NCBI RefSeq assembly: GCF_000002995.4 | Contig: NW_025062477.1 | Coordinates: 11,628,649 to 11,692,648, forward strand | Source: Brugia malayi | Lineage: Eukaryota > Nematoda > Chromadorea > Rhabditida > Onchocercidae | Direction of reading: 5' to 3' | Length of the DNA stretch: 64,000 bases | In this document: positions 14,708 to 28,249 of the stretch, in pieces | How the letters are laid out: each line of letters opens with the position of its first letter | Numbering within the stretch: the stretch's first letter is position 1 | Program-made: the position numbers and the translations under genes | Notes under the pieces: model-generated | What the model was told of the DNA's origin: nothing | Database searches by the model: none | What the model saw: only the letters and a program-made list of their open reading frames with translations

Positions 14708-15411
14708 TTAATTGTTCATGTCGTATAAGCAAGATGCAGTTGGCGTGTCGTCGTTTTCAGTACTTTTCATAGATTGTTTGATAAAATTGCTTCATGTGAT
14801 GTTACTAATTTCGTATAATTAATACATAAATTGTTAAATGTGACTTGAATTTTCATTTCTTTCCACCTTATTTCCACTGCTTTGCGCGGTTAAATATTTG
14901 AATTATTGTTAAAGTTATAAGTACAAATCAACTGCTTGTTGTCTGCTGATTATTTATTTCAAAGATTAATTATTTCAAAGCGTGCTTTTTTGTTAGGAAA
15001 AAGATAATTGCTATCATATAACTTATTAGTTTAACAAATGCCGTTATCCACTGCGATGAGATTTTAAGATCAAAAAAATTTTAATGTCCGATTATAATAG
15101 TAATTTATTTTTTTTTCCTTTTTTTTATGAGTAATTTTATTAAATATTAGTGATAAGAATAATGTCACAATCAAATATTGTTCGCTTATCAGAACTTGTG
15201 TTTAAGTAGTAATAATCACGTTAAGAACGTGCTCATTGTCCATGCCTTCGGTCGGACTATGAGTTGAATGAAGCTTTGCAGTTTATTTTCAAGATTTTAG
15301 TTGAAATTTCAGGTGATGCTTTTATCCTGTAAATGTCTTTACGTTTCCGAGTAAAGTAAAAACTAGTGGAATAGCTGCTAGATCAGTTGGTTTCACAAAT
15401 ATTAAACAGCA
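14708..15411. other. Intergenic region between thioesterase and nonaspanin genes
   Basis: 704 bases with no coding segment. It holds the 3' UTR of the thioesterase gene and, at 15306-15312, an ATTTCAG that may be the trans-splice acceptor 99 bases before the next ATG. Confidence 0.6.
15306..15312 (+). promoter_or_regulatory. Candidate trans-splice acceptor of the TM9SF4 gene
   Basis: ATTTCAG after a T-rich run, 99 bases upstream of the ATG at 15412; no in-frame coding is seen before it. Confidence 0.35.
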
Positions 15412-18400
15412 ATGTGGAGGGGAAATTATATTACGTATGTGATTCTGCAGTTGTGTAGTTTATTCCATATTGAACAAGGATTTTATGTTCCTGGTGTTGC
15501 ACCAGTTGAATTCAGAGATGGTGATCCGATTGAAGTTAAGGTTTGATTTTGTTTAAGTTATCTATTTTTTTATTTCGGGGAACGATCTTGTTAGTTTTTT
15601 TTTTTTTTTTTATTAGTAATATATTATCAAATATTGATTAGTTCTTAACGCATTAATCTATGTGTTGCTTGAATGACTGGGATTGAACATATCTTTAGAA
15701 TAATTTTTTTTTTCTTTTTTTTAACACAAAATTGGTTTATAACTCAAGAACATGGAAATTATAATATGGTTGTAAATGGGAAGTGTTAGGCAATGATTTT
15801 TGCTGAAAATGTTAACTACATTCATGAAGACAGGAATTGGATCTCTAGAATTATATGGAGAATTATATGACAGATTAAGATTGACTTTATTTCTCTTAGT
15901 TTCACCTCATTTTAGCATAAAATGTTTTGTATTTCTTTCGAGAATTAATGAATTGCTCATCAATATGAGAAAGAATAATTTAATTAAGAGCTCTTAAGGA
16001 ACTGATCAAGTTAGTTTCAGGGCATAAAAATAACGTCAACGAAGACTGTAGTACCATATGAGTATTATTCGTTGCCTTTTTGTCGCCCGCAGGGCGCAAT
16101 ACATTACATTTCCGAAAATCTGGGTGAAGTAATGCGAGGTGATCGCATCGTAAATACACCTTTTGCGGTTAGTTTAAAATTTGTTAATGAAATTTGAAGT
16201 AAACGAAGCTAATGAATCTAGAAAAAAATCGGGTATTTAAGGAAGCATAATGATTAATTATGTCTTTTAATATTATGAATTTGCAGATATTCATGAAACG
16301 TGATATAAAATGCAACACAACGTGCTCACCACGTTCTCCGGTATCTCTTAACCCAGAGGAATCGGAAAATTTGGCAAATAGAATCAAAGAGGAATATCAT
16401 GTGCATTTGTAAGCATATCTATTATTATTACACTGATGACAAAATTTAAAGTTTGGTCATTTGACGATTGAATGCAGTTTTTAGTTTTTATAAGCTGATA
16501 GGTTTATTGCCAAGTATGAGATCTACTGAAATTTTTTTTAGACTTTTTTTGGCTATTTGGATTTTGATAAAAAACATTGACATTGCAAGACTTATCTTAA
16601 AAAAAAAAAAGATCTTTCTTTTTCACTTGATTTCTTCTTTAGACTATAAATTTTTTGTTCCTGCTACTTGACTCAGCTATTACTTTCAGATTGGTTGATA
16701 ATCTTCCATGTATTACAAGATATCAAATTGAAAATTCAAATGAAGTAATTTATGAGAACGGTTATCGTCTTGGTTGGGAAAATAACAATCGTTACTATGT
16801 AAATAATCATCTGGATATAATTCTACGCTATCACCAACCGAGACCGGATGTTTATCGTGTTGTTGGCTTTGAAGTACAGCCACAGAGTATTGATAGCAGT
16901 CGCTTTAAATTTTCTTCTGATTCACCGGTGACTTTTCCTGCAATTGTTGAAATGCTAACATTTTCATATATTTCATATGAGTTACTATATCGATCAATAA
17001 TTATTCCATATGACAAATTGAAAAGCTTTGCAGAATTTGTCCAGTTTTCAAAAAAAGTTAATCTCTTTGTTTAAACGTCATTAAATGTTTAATAAGTTTA
17101 ACTGAACTCTTTGACAGGTTGCTATGAAAATTTCGTACCACCAGTTTATCCTGTTTTTTTTTTTTTTTTTTTTTCAGGAATGTACAATAACTGATGGGGA
17201 AAATCAGGAAGTGGGAAAAGGTATAAATAATATAATTTGGACCTATTCAGTGACGTGGGAAGAAAGTGATGTTCCTTGGGCTAGTCGTTGGGATGCTTAT
17301 TTATCAATGAAAGATGTTCAGATTCATTGGTTCTCAATCGTGAACTCAATAGTTGTCATCTTATGTTTATTTGGTATGAATAATTTGTTTATATGTTGAA
17401 TATAGTCATCTGTTTATAATTGTGACATTATGTTCATCTTCATAAGAATTTTGGTTTGAATATGATCAGGAATAGTGTTAATTGAACTTTTGTAATTTTC
17501 ATTTGATCATAGAATGGATATTTTACTTTTTCAGGCTTTCTGAGCGTCATCATTGTTCGAACTGTACGGCGAGATATTGCAAAATATAATAAAGGCGAAG
17601 ATTTGGTTCGTAATCATTTAGTTTGAATTACTATTATTTATTTTTTTTTTTTTTTTTATTTTTTAGAACTAATTAACAACAGCTAGATAATTTTTGCCGT
17701 TGTAGGATGATACATTGGAAGAATCTGGATGGAAATTGGTTCACGGTGATGTATTTCGTCCTCCTCCTGGTTCGATGCTTTTGGTAAATTTTGTGGGTAC
17801 AGGTATCCAGCTTGTTGGTATGGTCGCCATTACGGTTTTCTTTGCTATGCTAGGAATGCTATCACCAGCAAGTCGAGGGTCGTTAATGTCTGCAGCAATT
17901 GTTCTCTTTTGTTTGATGGGTCTTGTTGCTGGATATCATGCTGGTCGTCTTTATAGAACATTGAAAGGTTTTCTTTGCTATTCTGTGAAGACTTCAAAAA
18001 AAAAAAAAAGAAGAGAAAGAAAGGAGAGTATGTGTTCACTTATACTGTTTTTCTATTGATTCTAAAAGAGATAATTTCACATAGAATAAAAGATGCTAAA
18101 ATTTCCTTGTAATATTTCTTTATTGTTTACTTAGAAAAATTTTTTATATGAAGGAGTAAAACAAGATTGATTTTATCATTCTTGAAATTTTTGTAGGTCT
18201 ATGAATTTTGACTTCAAATTTATTATTTGGTGCAAAACCTTAACATTTACTTAGTAGTTTCAAATAAATAGTTAGAAGGAAAGGTAGGAAAAAAACGAAA
18301 GCAAAGAAAAAAAAAATGTTAAAGAGATCCTTAGCAGCCATTATTATGGTAAGCTTAGAAACATGAATATTTATCTAAATTAGAATTAGATTTCGCTAAC

Positions 18401-20462
18401 ATCTATTTTATCTGTCTCATTTGAGCAATGAATTGTGCAGTTAAGAATATGTTTTATTTATTTTTTTGAATCGTTTCATATTTATTCTGTTACATTATTA
18501 TTAGTTTGAACAATTTGATGTCAGGTACAAGTCCTCGAAAATGTGCATTTCGAACAGCTGTGCTTTTCCCTTCAGTTATTCTCGGTACTGGCTTTTTGCT
18601 AAACTTTTTCCTAATTGGGAAACATTCATCCGGAGCTATACCATTTACAACAATGATTGCACTTCTACTTTTATGGTTCGGAGTTGATTTACCGCTTCTA
18701 TTTCTTGGATTTCATTTTGGTTTCCGAAAGCAGGTATGCTTTTGTATGCTATGAAATAAGATTCATATAGTTTGTCAGATATTTTGCTTATTATCTATAC
18801 TGATGCATGAAGATTTTGTGCATCGAAAAATAAGATCCTTATGTTGATATATTCGAAGAAAATTTCAGTTAAAAAATTTTTTCTCATTTATTTTACTTTT
18901 TCCTTTTTTTGCAGTCATATTCTCATCCAGTTCGTACGAACCAAATTCCACGTCAGGTTCCTGACCAACCATGGTATTTGCAAACATTACCGTGTATGCT
19001 TCTTGCTGGAATTCTTCCATTCGGAGCTGCTTTCATTGAATTGTTCTTTATATTTTCTGTGAGTCTTTGAGCATGTTCGTTTTTCAAATTTTTTAACAAT
19101 CGAGAAACTTGTTGAAAAGCGAAATTTTACACAGCTAATACTATGAGTTCCTTTCAGGATGTTAGTTTGTTGGTAGTATCACAAATACTGCTTTTAATAA
19201 TTGAATACTTCTGATAGTTTTTTGCTAAACAGTTGTAGTTACAGTGTTTTCATCATTTTTTGTTTTTACGAATTTACGATTTCATTATTGAATGAAATTT
19301 TATTTCACTTCGATATAATATTTTCTTCAGGCTATTTGGGAGAATCAATTCTACTATCTTTTCGGATTCCTCTTTATTGTCTGTGTTATTCTGTTCATAT
19401 CATGTGCACAAATCTCCATTGTTGTAACATATTTCCTTCTATGTGCTGAGGTTTAAAATTTTAAAAATTATGAAAAGTAATTTGTATGTTTTTTATGGTT
19501 GTTTCTGGTTTCATTAAAAGAAAAGGAAGAGAACTTGAAGCTATGGCAATAAAATGAACTATTAATTTAGCTTTCAAATTTTTAAGCAATCTAATAGGAC
19601 TTATTCATATGCTATATTACAGAATTATCATTGGTGGTGGAAATCTTTTGTTATCAGTGGTGGATCTGCTGTTTATGGTATGTTAATTATTTAAGAAAAT
19701 CATAATTTAGAGCAGTGTATAACGTTGATGTAATTCATATCGTTTGTGAAAGGTTTAAAAAATGAAAAATTCATTGAACACTGTTTATATCTCATAAGAA
19801 AAATAGGATTTATGAAATGAGTTTTTTATTTTTGGATGTTGTTCAACATTAGAAGATTTTATGTTCTTTTCAGTTATGGGATATGCAACCTTCTATTACT
19901 TTAGCAAGGTAAGTTTGAATTTTTGCTTTTTTCCTTACCAATCTCTTCCTGAATATTTTTTATTCGGTGCTATATATTCTGATAATTGTACATTGAAAGT
20001 CGGTTAAGGCTCTGAATGGGCTTTTACTGTATTATGTACCCAGAAAAAGAAAAAGTTTAAGCATTTAACATTAAAATTTTTAAAATTTGTAAGGAAGTGG
20101 TTAGTAAATGAATGATTAATGAAATCGCACTTTATACGGTTTTATTGAAATATACGGTGTCATAAAAAATCACTTCTTGATGATTTTTTTGAGTGCAGAA
20201 CGTTAGCATTTAGTAAATATGCATCGGTTGAGGATCTTACATTTATACCAAATATTTCCAAGGAAAAAGTAGTTTTTTTTTTTTTATGTTACGTTCATTT
20301 TTTAATTTGCAGCTTAATATTATTGGCTTCATTCCGACACTTCTCTACTTCAGCTATAGTTTTCTGATGGCATTAGCATTTTGGATTTTGACAGGCACGA
20401 TTGGTTTCTATGCGGCTTATTCCTTTTTGTGTCGAATTTATGCTGCTGTTAAAATTGATTAG
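15412..20462 (+). CDS. TM9SF4: Transmembrane 9 superfamily member 4 (nonaspanin)
   Basis: Nonaspanins are nine-pass proteins of the Golgi and endosomes that help sort membrane cargo, and in flies and Dictyostelium act in phagocytosis and adhesion. Thirteen exons join in phase: 15412-15540, 16021-16167, 16287-16408, 16690-16927, 17178-17373, 17535-17605, 17706-17967, 18525-18733, 18915-19058, 19331-19450, 19623-19677, 19874-19908 and 20313-20462, giving 625 residues. A signal peptide (1 to about 22) precedes [11 protein letters not shown]. The luminal domain carries [11 protein letters not shown] and [11 protein letters not shown]. The first membrane span starts near 255 ([10 protein letters not shown]), followed by [16 protein letters not shown], then eight more spans with [32 protein letters not shown] and [13 protein letters not shown]. 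The tail AAVKID keeps the KxD/E signal for COPI recycling. [15 protein letters not shown] and the tail place it with TM9SF4, not TM9SF2. AATAAA at 20606. Confidence 0.96.
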
Positions 20463-20605
20463 TGCAGAAAAACTAATTTAAGGCTAATTTCTACTTTTTT
20501 CCAAAATATGCTCAATCACCAGACTTGTTATTTTATGCCAAATATTGCTAGAAACAAGAGTACAAAGTTATTATCGCATTGAATGAGATCTAAAGGAATT
20601 GTACA

Positions 20606-20611
20606 AATAAA
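20606..20611 (+). other. Candidate polyadenylation signal AATAAA
   Basis: Lies 144 bases after the TAG of the nonaspanin gene and is the first AATAAA downstream of it. Confidence 0.55.
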
Positions 20612-21926
20612 GTATGTTCATTATGATTTATATGAAATCAAAACTACATGTTGGGAAAAAAGTTGGAAATGAACATTTGAAATTTTTTAATGTTTTAGTA
20701 ACTTAGCATTGGCATGATTATTTTCTGTATACATTACGTATATTTTTTGGTTTTAATCTGGTCATATGTGGCGAGCTGCTTTACATTTAGTATTAGTGCA
20801 TCGAAATAATTCACAAAATTGATTTTTCGTACATTAATTTTCATATCCATATTTTCATCGGTTTGTTTCTTTCATTCATTTGTATCATTTATAATTATGA
20901 TTTTTTAAGTTATATTTATTGAAATTTATGTGCTGTTTTTCTTATACGAAATAATTTCTTATATTTTTTCTCTCCTATGTTTTTTTCTCATTTTGTCTAT
21001 TCATTCTTTTTACTATATAATAGAAGGTTTTAAAATTTCATATCGAATAATACCAAACAATTTCTCATCTTCTATACTCTCATTAAGAGTTACGGGAAAA
21101 ATTGTTTTTCGTCATTTTTGATTTCTTAATTATGCTTAACTATAACTATCTGACCACTGCATAGATCATTGATCAGGTAGTCTAAATTTTCGAAATATTC
21201 TTCTAAAATAATAGAAAAAATCTGGGAGGTTTCATATTACTTTTAGGTAGTCTCTAACTTATTGTTTTACTCGAAACATATCTGATTTTTATTTATTATT
21301 AACTGCCACTTGGTGAGAAATAATTTAAAGTTTTATTTCGTTTAAAATACAATTTTTTCTCAGTCATTCGCTGTACATCAGTGATCATCTGTTTAAGGTA
21401 TAGTTGAAATTGAAAAAAAAAAAAAAATTGGTAAATAAAATTAGATTAACTAATGCAACTATGCGAACTATTGTAGAATGCTTGTAATATTTTAATAACA
21501 GAATTTTCTTTGGTTATTATTTACCCTCTTATACCATCACAGCAATTATTGTCATATTTATTGTGTATGTTTTTATAACTGAGTTAGATTTGAACAAACA
21601 ATAAACACTTTTTTTTTTACTGAACAAAAAAGAAATAAGAATAAAAGACTTTCTTTCCGATACACTGATAAAAGAAATTGCATGATTTTGTTGTAATCAA
21701 CGTTGTATTTTTTTTATTTCAAGTATTTTAACTTTATTTTGTTTTCTATTGTGCTTTCTCTTTTTTCGCTTAAATTCCTACGATAGAATTTCAAAAAGAA
21801 AGCAAGTTTTAATAATTCATGTGGCTTTTTAAATGGAAGTTAAATGATACTTAATGTTAAATAATAATACTTGAACTTTTTATTTTGAAAAAAAAAAAAA
21901 TATTCATGTTTCACTAAACAGAATTG

Positions 21927-21935
21927 TTTTTTCAG
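21927..21935 (+). promoter_or_regulatory. Candidate trans-splice acceptor of the DNAJC22-like gene
   Basis: TTTTTTCAG ends 22 bases before the ATG at 21958, the usual position of a nematode spliced-leader acceptor. Confidence 0.55.
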
Positions 21936-21957
21936 ATTATCATTAATCAAAAAGTTA

Positions 21958-24900
21958 ATGGAAACTAAGTTTATTGCTAGTAATGGTAATGGTGAATTTG
22001 ATATTCTTCGGACTCGGCTGTTGCTAATGTTTGGTGGACCGTTAGGTTTTCATCTTTTATATTTGCGTGAACCGCTTGAAGCTTATGTATATTTTGCAAC
22101 ATTTGGTCTCTCCTTGATTGCGGTATTTTATGATGCATTAATTCTGAATAGCCGAGTTGTTGCACGAAATAAAGAAATAAATATGTAAGTTTCAGTTAAG
22201 AAACAATTCTAATACTAATTATCCTTTGTAAATGTATATTTTATTAGTATATTTTAGCTCTTCAGTTGTCGAATTATTTACAGTTTGATCATTAACTTTA
22301 GTTATGTGAAAACTAGAAACCAAATTATTTATATCCATTCAAAAACAATGTAATTTTTATATACATTCTATATTAAATTTTTATCCCTTCTAATAGTTTT
22401 ATTGAAATTGGTTCAATGGTTCAAGATAATAGTTCTATACGTTTTATTGACTAATTACATTTGATATCTAATACAAGCCTTTTAATTTAATTCAACTAAT
22501 CCTATGTCCGATTTTGTTTTTTGCTTACTTTTCTGTAGTTATAATATGAATTGAAAAGATATAACGACAGAATCATCCAGTTTTTTATCAAATAATTTTT
22601 CACATACTCCAGCGGAGTTATCAGTGATCGGAAAGTGAAGGTAGTATCCACCTCAATTATTCGTTTCATTGCACAGTTGCTATTTGGCTATTGGATTGGA
22701 TTTTTGTTCTGTTTAGTTACTGTTTTAATTGTTGGCACTGGACATCGTATTGTTTTAGCTTTGTTCATAGCTGTTGGTGTTAGTCAAGGTTTTAGTTTTA
22801 TTTTCATAGATCACAATATTTTTGTTGAAGCTTTTCCATCTCATTCTTCTCAATCCATAATTGAGGTAGCGTTTCTGTGAAAAATATAATTGAGTTGATG
22901 TATGAATTTTAATTTTTAATTCTTCAAATTGATTTCTGATTATACTTTGTCATTCGAATGAATAATATATATCTATAAAATGTTGTAGATATTGATAAGA
23001 TGTAGGAGTAGTACTGAAGTTTTAAATTAATTTGTTTGCAGGTGTTTATGTTGTTGGAAATTGTAGGAAGCAGCAACGTAGCTTAATTTACATAGCACTT
23101 CCGGCAGTTATTTCTTCATTAATGGCGGTTAGAATTTGTTTTATATATGTTGTCGTGAAATGTCACATAATTTTTGCTGCTTGGATTTGATGCGTTCATT
23201 GTATGACCATCCCTTTTGAAATGGATAGTACTAAGCAGTTTAATGAAATAATTAACGACTACAATTGCGAGGCATTTCTTTACCTCTATTTTTGCATTGC
23301 AATTATATTATTATCAGCTGGCATAGTGTTCTGAAATCAATAAACAGTTTAATGGGTTATCATAAGTACTAAATGTTTTATATTGGGAAGTAATGTTATT
23401 TTTGAATATCTCTTTTGATTTGCATTTCTTATTGTGTTAATACCAAATATTTTCAGATTCTTTTATTCGATCTTTCGTTGTGTCGAACAATTTTCTTCAC
23501 CGCAATTTCGGCAATATTTGTGGGTAATCGCAGTACACAACTTCGAGATATTCAGAGATTCTCGGTTATGACATATTTTGTACGTTTACTTCGAGTATTT
23601 CTTTACTACAATATTTTTTATTTTATGGTATTTCTATCTTTTTTCATTCTCTTATTGGAATCTTGTAAAAGATCTAAGCTATCAATTTTTCAAATGCAGT
23701 TTTAGGTTTTGTCACTAATTCATTCCGTTATCGTAATTATTATTTTGATTGGTTTGACGCGCGTTGTACTTGACCGACGAATCTCAGTCGTCAAAAGAAA
23801 TTCTTATGCTCGTGTTTCTGCTTCACTTGGTTCCGTCATACAAGACAAATATTTTCGTGTTCCAAGCAAAGATATTTTCGAAAATTTTTCACGTATCGAA
23901 TATTTGCCATCACAGCATAGATCGGTAAAGTAAGATTGAATTAGTGATGATTTAAATTTTGAAATGATTTGTGATTTTCTTTTAAGAAAACCGATGCCGT
24001 AATATGGAAGGAAAGGAATATTTCAGTTTGAGTTGAAATTTTTAACTCATTATTTTAATTTATTTTTTAGATACTGAACACAGGAACACCGCGAGCATAT
24101 CACCAAAATGGACAAGAAAATTTTTCAGTTTTCGATTACTTAACTGTATTAATTATTGATTATATGCGATACAGTACGGAGCTGTCGAAGAACACAGAGA
24201 AGCATGGATTGAGTGCTTTACAATTGGCTGCATGGAGGACATTTGCTTTACAGGTTTGTTATTAAATCATTGTCTCTCGAAGCTAATTAATTTACTCAGA
24301 TGTTACATGATCACTAACAAAGGTTTATTACTGAAAAGGATCTGTTAAAGGTACGATTTCTATTAGGATTTATTACCAACAATTGCTTTTATATCTACAA
24401 CAAATTGATTTGATTTTTAGCTTTTTTCGTTCTCTAAATGTGCTATGAAAGAATTAGGATTTTTTTACAGAATAGTGCAGTAAACATGTTTTGTTCGGAC
24501 TTTTATCGACTGGTATTTAATCTTTTTTTTTTTTATCCATAAAAGCATCTTCACCATTTCTCTTGTCTTATCTGATGATCGAGAAAGGAATATTTATAAA
24601 ATTTTCATTGAAAATATTCAGAGATATTTAGGTAATTTCTTTCATTAAAATAATAGATTGACAAAACTTTTTTTAGTAGTCTATGGTAAACTTTTTTTAG
24701 TAGTCATTAGTTCATCAGTCATTTTAATTTATTCTTAATGAATATCTTTTTCATCTGGTAATTTTGACGGAGTTCTACTGCACTAATTATTCTAGCAATT
24801 ATTGCATTTTGCAAAAGTTTGACTAACAAATATTTTTTTTTTTTTCTTGAAGTCTTCTTAAAGCTAAATTACGCAAACTAAAACCTACTAAAGTCTGCAC

Positions 24901-25529
24901 TAGTTTTTTTTTTTTTTCTTTTTCCACTTATCATTATTAATTGCCTATCCATAGCGCATAGTATTTAGTGGTTGTTTCTCTTTTTTTTTTTTTTCCATAT
25001 TTTTTTTTGTCCTTTTTCCATCAATCATTAGCTTTTATTTAGTATTCTCATGCTGCACACATGGCGCTCTTTTTTCAAAAAATATTCGAGTATAAACTCA
25101 TATGTGTCAGTACATTTCTCATCATTGTTGAAGATATTTTTTGCTGCGATATTTTTTCTCCCATCAATATTGCAAAGTACCATTGTTGGAATCTTCCAGC
25201 AACAACTGTTAGTATCATGAGTTAGAGAATATCTTTTAAGTGCTAAATTGGATATTTAAACATGTTAAGGAATTTGATCAACCCATTTATCTGATAATCA
25301 TTGGAGGTATTTTTATGCATTGCATTGTTGACAGAATTCATTTTACTGATTACAATTTAAGGTTTTGGATGTGACGCCATATGTATCAGATGAAAAAGTG
25401 CTGCAGGAATGTTCAAAATATTTGAAAAATAAAGAAACGATAAACGAAACTGTGAAAGATAGCAACTATTGGCAGCAAAAAGCTATCAAAAAAGCTTGCA
25501 AATTTATTTCGCATTTATTAGTTAAGTAG
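21958..25529 (+). CDS. DNAJC22: DNAJC22/wurst-like TM2 seven-pass protein with degenerate J domain
   Basis: Seven exons join in phase: 21958-22184, 22613-22788, 23042-23127, 23457-23579, 23706-23924, 24071-24253 and 25362-25529, giving 393 residues. The N-terminal part is a TM2-type domain (LLLMFGGPLGFHLLYL, 20-35), then RFIAQLLFGYWIG and AVGVSQGVYVVGNCRKQQ, the order seen in DNAJC22; about seven hydrophobic spans are visible up to residue 220. In flies the homologue Wurst acts in clathrin-mediated endocytosis and airway clearance. The last 55 residues (VLDVTPYVSDEKVLQECSKY onward) align with the start of the DNAJC22 J domain, but the HPD motif that activates Hsc70 is absent: KNKETINE stands there. 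The segment after the end of exon 2 also reads open to 22880, but only the donor at 22789 restores the conserved GVYVVGN. Exon 7 uses a weak acceptor (TTTAAG). Confidence 0.82.
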
Positions 25530-25802
25530 CTGAGTAGTTTGAAGTACGTTCCACAGCTGATTCAAATCTTTTTTTTTCTTTTGTTGTTGTTGTCATGAAT
25601 AATTAACCAAATTTTTTTTTCTATTTTTATGTGGAACAAAAAGAAAATGCTACATAAGTTAAATTTTTTGAAGATATCCAAAGAAAAAATTTTTTTTTGA
25701 GAACAAATACAAGTTTTTGTTATTTATTAATCTTGAACGGGTTGATTTTTGGGAGTTATGTACCTACTTGATTTCTAGAATAATCGTTAATCTTAGTTTT
25801 GA

Positions 25803-25808
25803 AATAAA
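25803..25808 (+). other. Candidate polyadenylation signal AATAAA
   Basis: Lies 274 bases after the TAG of the DNAJC22-like gene in a T-rich 3' region. Confidence 0.4.
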
Positions 25809-26948
25809 TTTGATTAATATAAAATTTTTCCAATATTTTCTACATATGTAAACTGAATATTTTTTTTTCCTACTACTCTTTTGCTATGATATTATTAAGT
25901 TTTTCAAGAATTCATAAAATTTATAAAAACTCCATATTTATACTTAAAAATTGCTTAACTTGATGCAAATCATTTAGATTTAGCAGTATAATTTTCACGT
26001 TATTTTTTTCGTTTGAAAAAATTTATTTAGCTGTACAAACATAAATGTATCTTTCTGAAGGTGTTGAGGCAGAATAGCGGATATATAGGTTGGCAATCGA
26101 CGTTTACATTTGTATACGTCCTCCATAATTTTTTTTTTAGTTCATATGGTTGAATGAGTTTGTTAATTGGACTACGGTAGAACTTTTTTCTAATACATCC
26201 CATCAGATATATATACATTATCTGAGCCTTCATATTTAACTGTTTCAGTCTTAAATCAAATTAATAAAATTTAAAGTGAAATTATTTCATGTTTGTTTTT
26301 GTATTACTTATTCTATTATTTAGTGTTTTAGTTATTGATATTGCAGATTTGCTGATGGTATTATTATTCTGATTTTGGTTCGATAGATGTCATTGAACAA
26401 TCGTATCTCATTGCTGTCAATACTTTTTTTTTCTCACATCCCTTAATTGTGCATGTATTTTGGTATTGTTATGCTCGCGCAATGTCTGTTGCTGATGATG
26501 GTGATGATACTGTCGTTGTTCCTGCTATGGTTTTCTTTCGATTTTAGTTTACAGGACATCTCTTTCGTTATTTTTTTGTGCACTTGTTATCGTCAAGGAC
26601 GTTTGTGGTTGTTGGACGTTTTTTGCTCATTTCCATGTTTGGTAAGTTCATTCTTTTTTTTTTTTTTTTTTTTCTTTTGATAAAATTTTCAGGATTCTAT
26701 GGATTTATGATAAAAAATTTTTGATATTTTTTTTTATTCTTTAAACTGTTAATAAAATAATTGAGTGTTGATTTTAGAAATAGTATATAGAATGGAAAGA
26801 GAGAGGGAAGAGATCTGTGGATAGGAATGATCAAAAATACTGTATTAGAATATCAGATAATGATGCGAAAATTTTAGAGAATTGATATTTATCCTAGATT
26901 GATGATATATATAGCTTGGTTTGAAGATTTCAAATGTGTATTAACTTA

Positions 26949-26954
26949 TATATG

Positions 26955-27037
<83 letters not shown>

Positions 27038-27038
27038 T
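26949..27038. repeat. TA/TG/TATG microsatellite
   Basis: A run of TA changes to about thirty TG units with one interruption and then to TATG units. It is a compound, Z-DNA-prone dinucleotide repeat. Confidence 0.95.
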
Positions 27039-27682
27039 ATACATCTTAGAGCAATGCTAGTTTAAATTTTTTTATTTTTTTCATGTAAAATTTAGTAACT
27101 TTTCTCAAAAGATTATGAGAATTTCTTGACAGGAATTTTTTAATATTTTTTGTAGTAAAATTATAATATTTGAGATGTACTATACAGATTGTCTATTCGT
27201 TTCTTTCCATATTTCATTTATTTATCGTTCAAATATAATGTTTTCGTGAACCTTGAACTTATGATCCTTACTTTACCGCTAATTAAAAAATTCCTACAAA
27301 ATGCCTTATCATCCTCTTCATTTACCTAATTTTCGCCAGTTTATCTTGATAATCTTGATGAGAAAGTAAGATTATAATTCAACTATTTTTGCATAATTTA
27401 TTACCATTATTGCTACATTTGATTCGCGCATTGATTAAGAATTTCATTGAAAACACTTATTTAGATTAACATAACAATGATAATTTTCATTTTATTCAGT
27501 GAGATTTTCAAAAGAAAGCTATATGAATTAGACAGCGATATTTGATTCCATAAAAATATTTGCTAGCTATAATTTGTTGATTTATTACTACCAGAAAAGC
27601 TTGTAGTATGTTATAGAAATTTTGATTGCATATTGATAGCTTAAAATATTTAAAAATATGCTCAAATTATACACGAATTTGT

Positions 27683-27729
27683 GATATAACATTAAAAGTG
27701 AAATGTCATTTCACTTTTAATGTTATATC
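27683..27729. repeat. 47-bp perfect palindrome with 1-base centre
   Basis: The left arm from 27683 (GATATAACATTAAAAGTG, then AAATG) is repeated exactly as its reverse complement up to 27729, with a single T at 27706 between them. Each arm is 23 bases. No part is a simple repeat. Confidence 0.95.
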
Positions 27730-27938
27730 TTGTGGTATTCAAAGCATAGCTTTGGAATAATCATTAAGGAAGTAAGACATTAAGTGAGATATTTGAAGTT
27801 GTTTGAACTTTTTGTTTGGTTAAAGTTACATCATTTACTTGTTGTTTCAGAGTGCTGCCCTGTTAAATTTATTGCTTCATTGTAGTATTTGTAAAAATTC
27901 GGCTTCTTTTGATTGCTTGAGCAAGAATGGCTGTGTTG

Positions 27939-27940
27939 CG

Positions 27941-27975
<35 letters not shown>

Positions 27976-27981
27976 GTGTGT
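27939..27981. repeat. TG/TATG microsatellite
   Basis: About a dozen TG units followed by TATG and TG units. A short + strand ORF through it (Cys-Val repeats) is only repeat translation. Confidence 0.95.
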
Positions 27982-28249
27982 TACACTGTTCAAACAAGTG
28001 AATAATAAAATAATCTTTAGAATTGAAGACATCTCCTAGACAGGGACAGACAGGAAAGAAGGTTTTTCAAAATTGTATGTATATAAAAAATATAAAAAAA
28101 TTGTTTTTGACGAGCTGGGAAGTTTTCAATGAATCTATGTGTTAGTTTGCACAAAGAATTCCCGGAATATCAGCAAATTAGGAAGTTGATGAGGAAAGAG
28201 GAAGGAGAAGAAGAATAGAAAGAGAGAGAATTTTTTCCATTGACAGGAA

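Larger units (their letters stand above)
20463..21957. other. Intergenic region, 1.5 kb
   Basis: Contains the 3' UTR of the nonaspanin gene (AATAAA at 20606-20611). The rest is T-rich without coding signs. It ends in a TTTTTTCAG acceptor 22 bases before the next ATG. Confidence 0.6.

Noticed and set aside
22789..22880. Continuation of DNAJC22-like exon 2 (FSFIFIDHNIFVEAF...)
   Set aside because: The frame is open, but using the donor at 22866 breaks the phase with exon 3; the donor at 22789 gives the conserved GVYVVGN join, so this part is intron.
26447..26680. 77-codon hydrophobic ORF
   Set aside because: T-rich sequence gives Phe/Leu runs in any frame; it ends in a poly-T tract and has no homology or splice partner.
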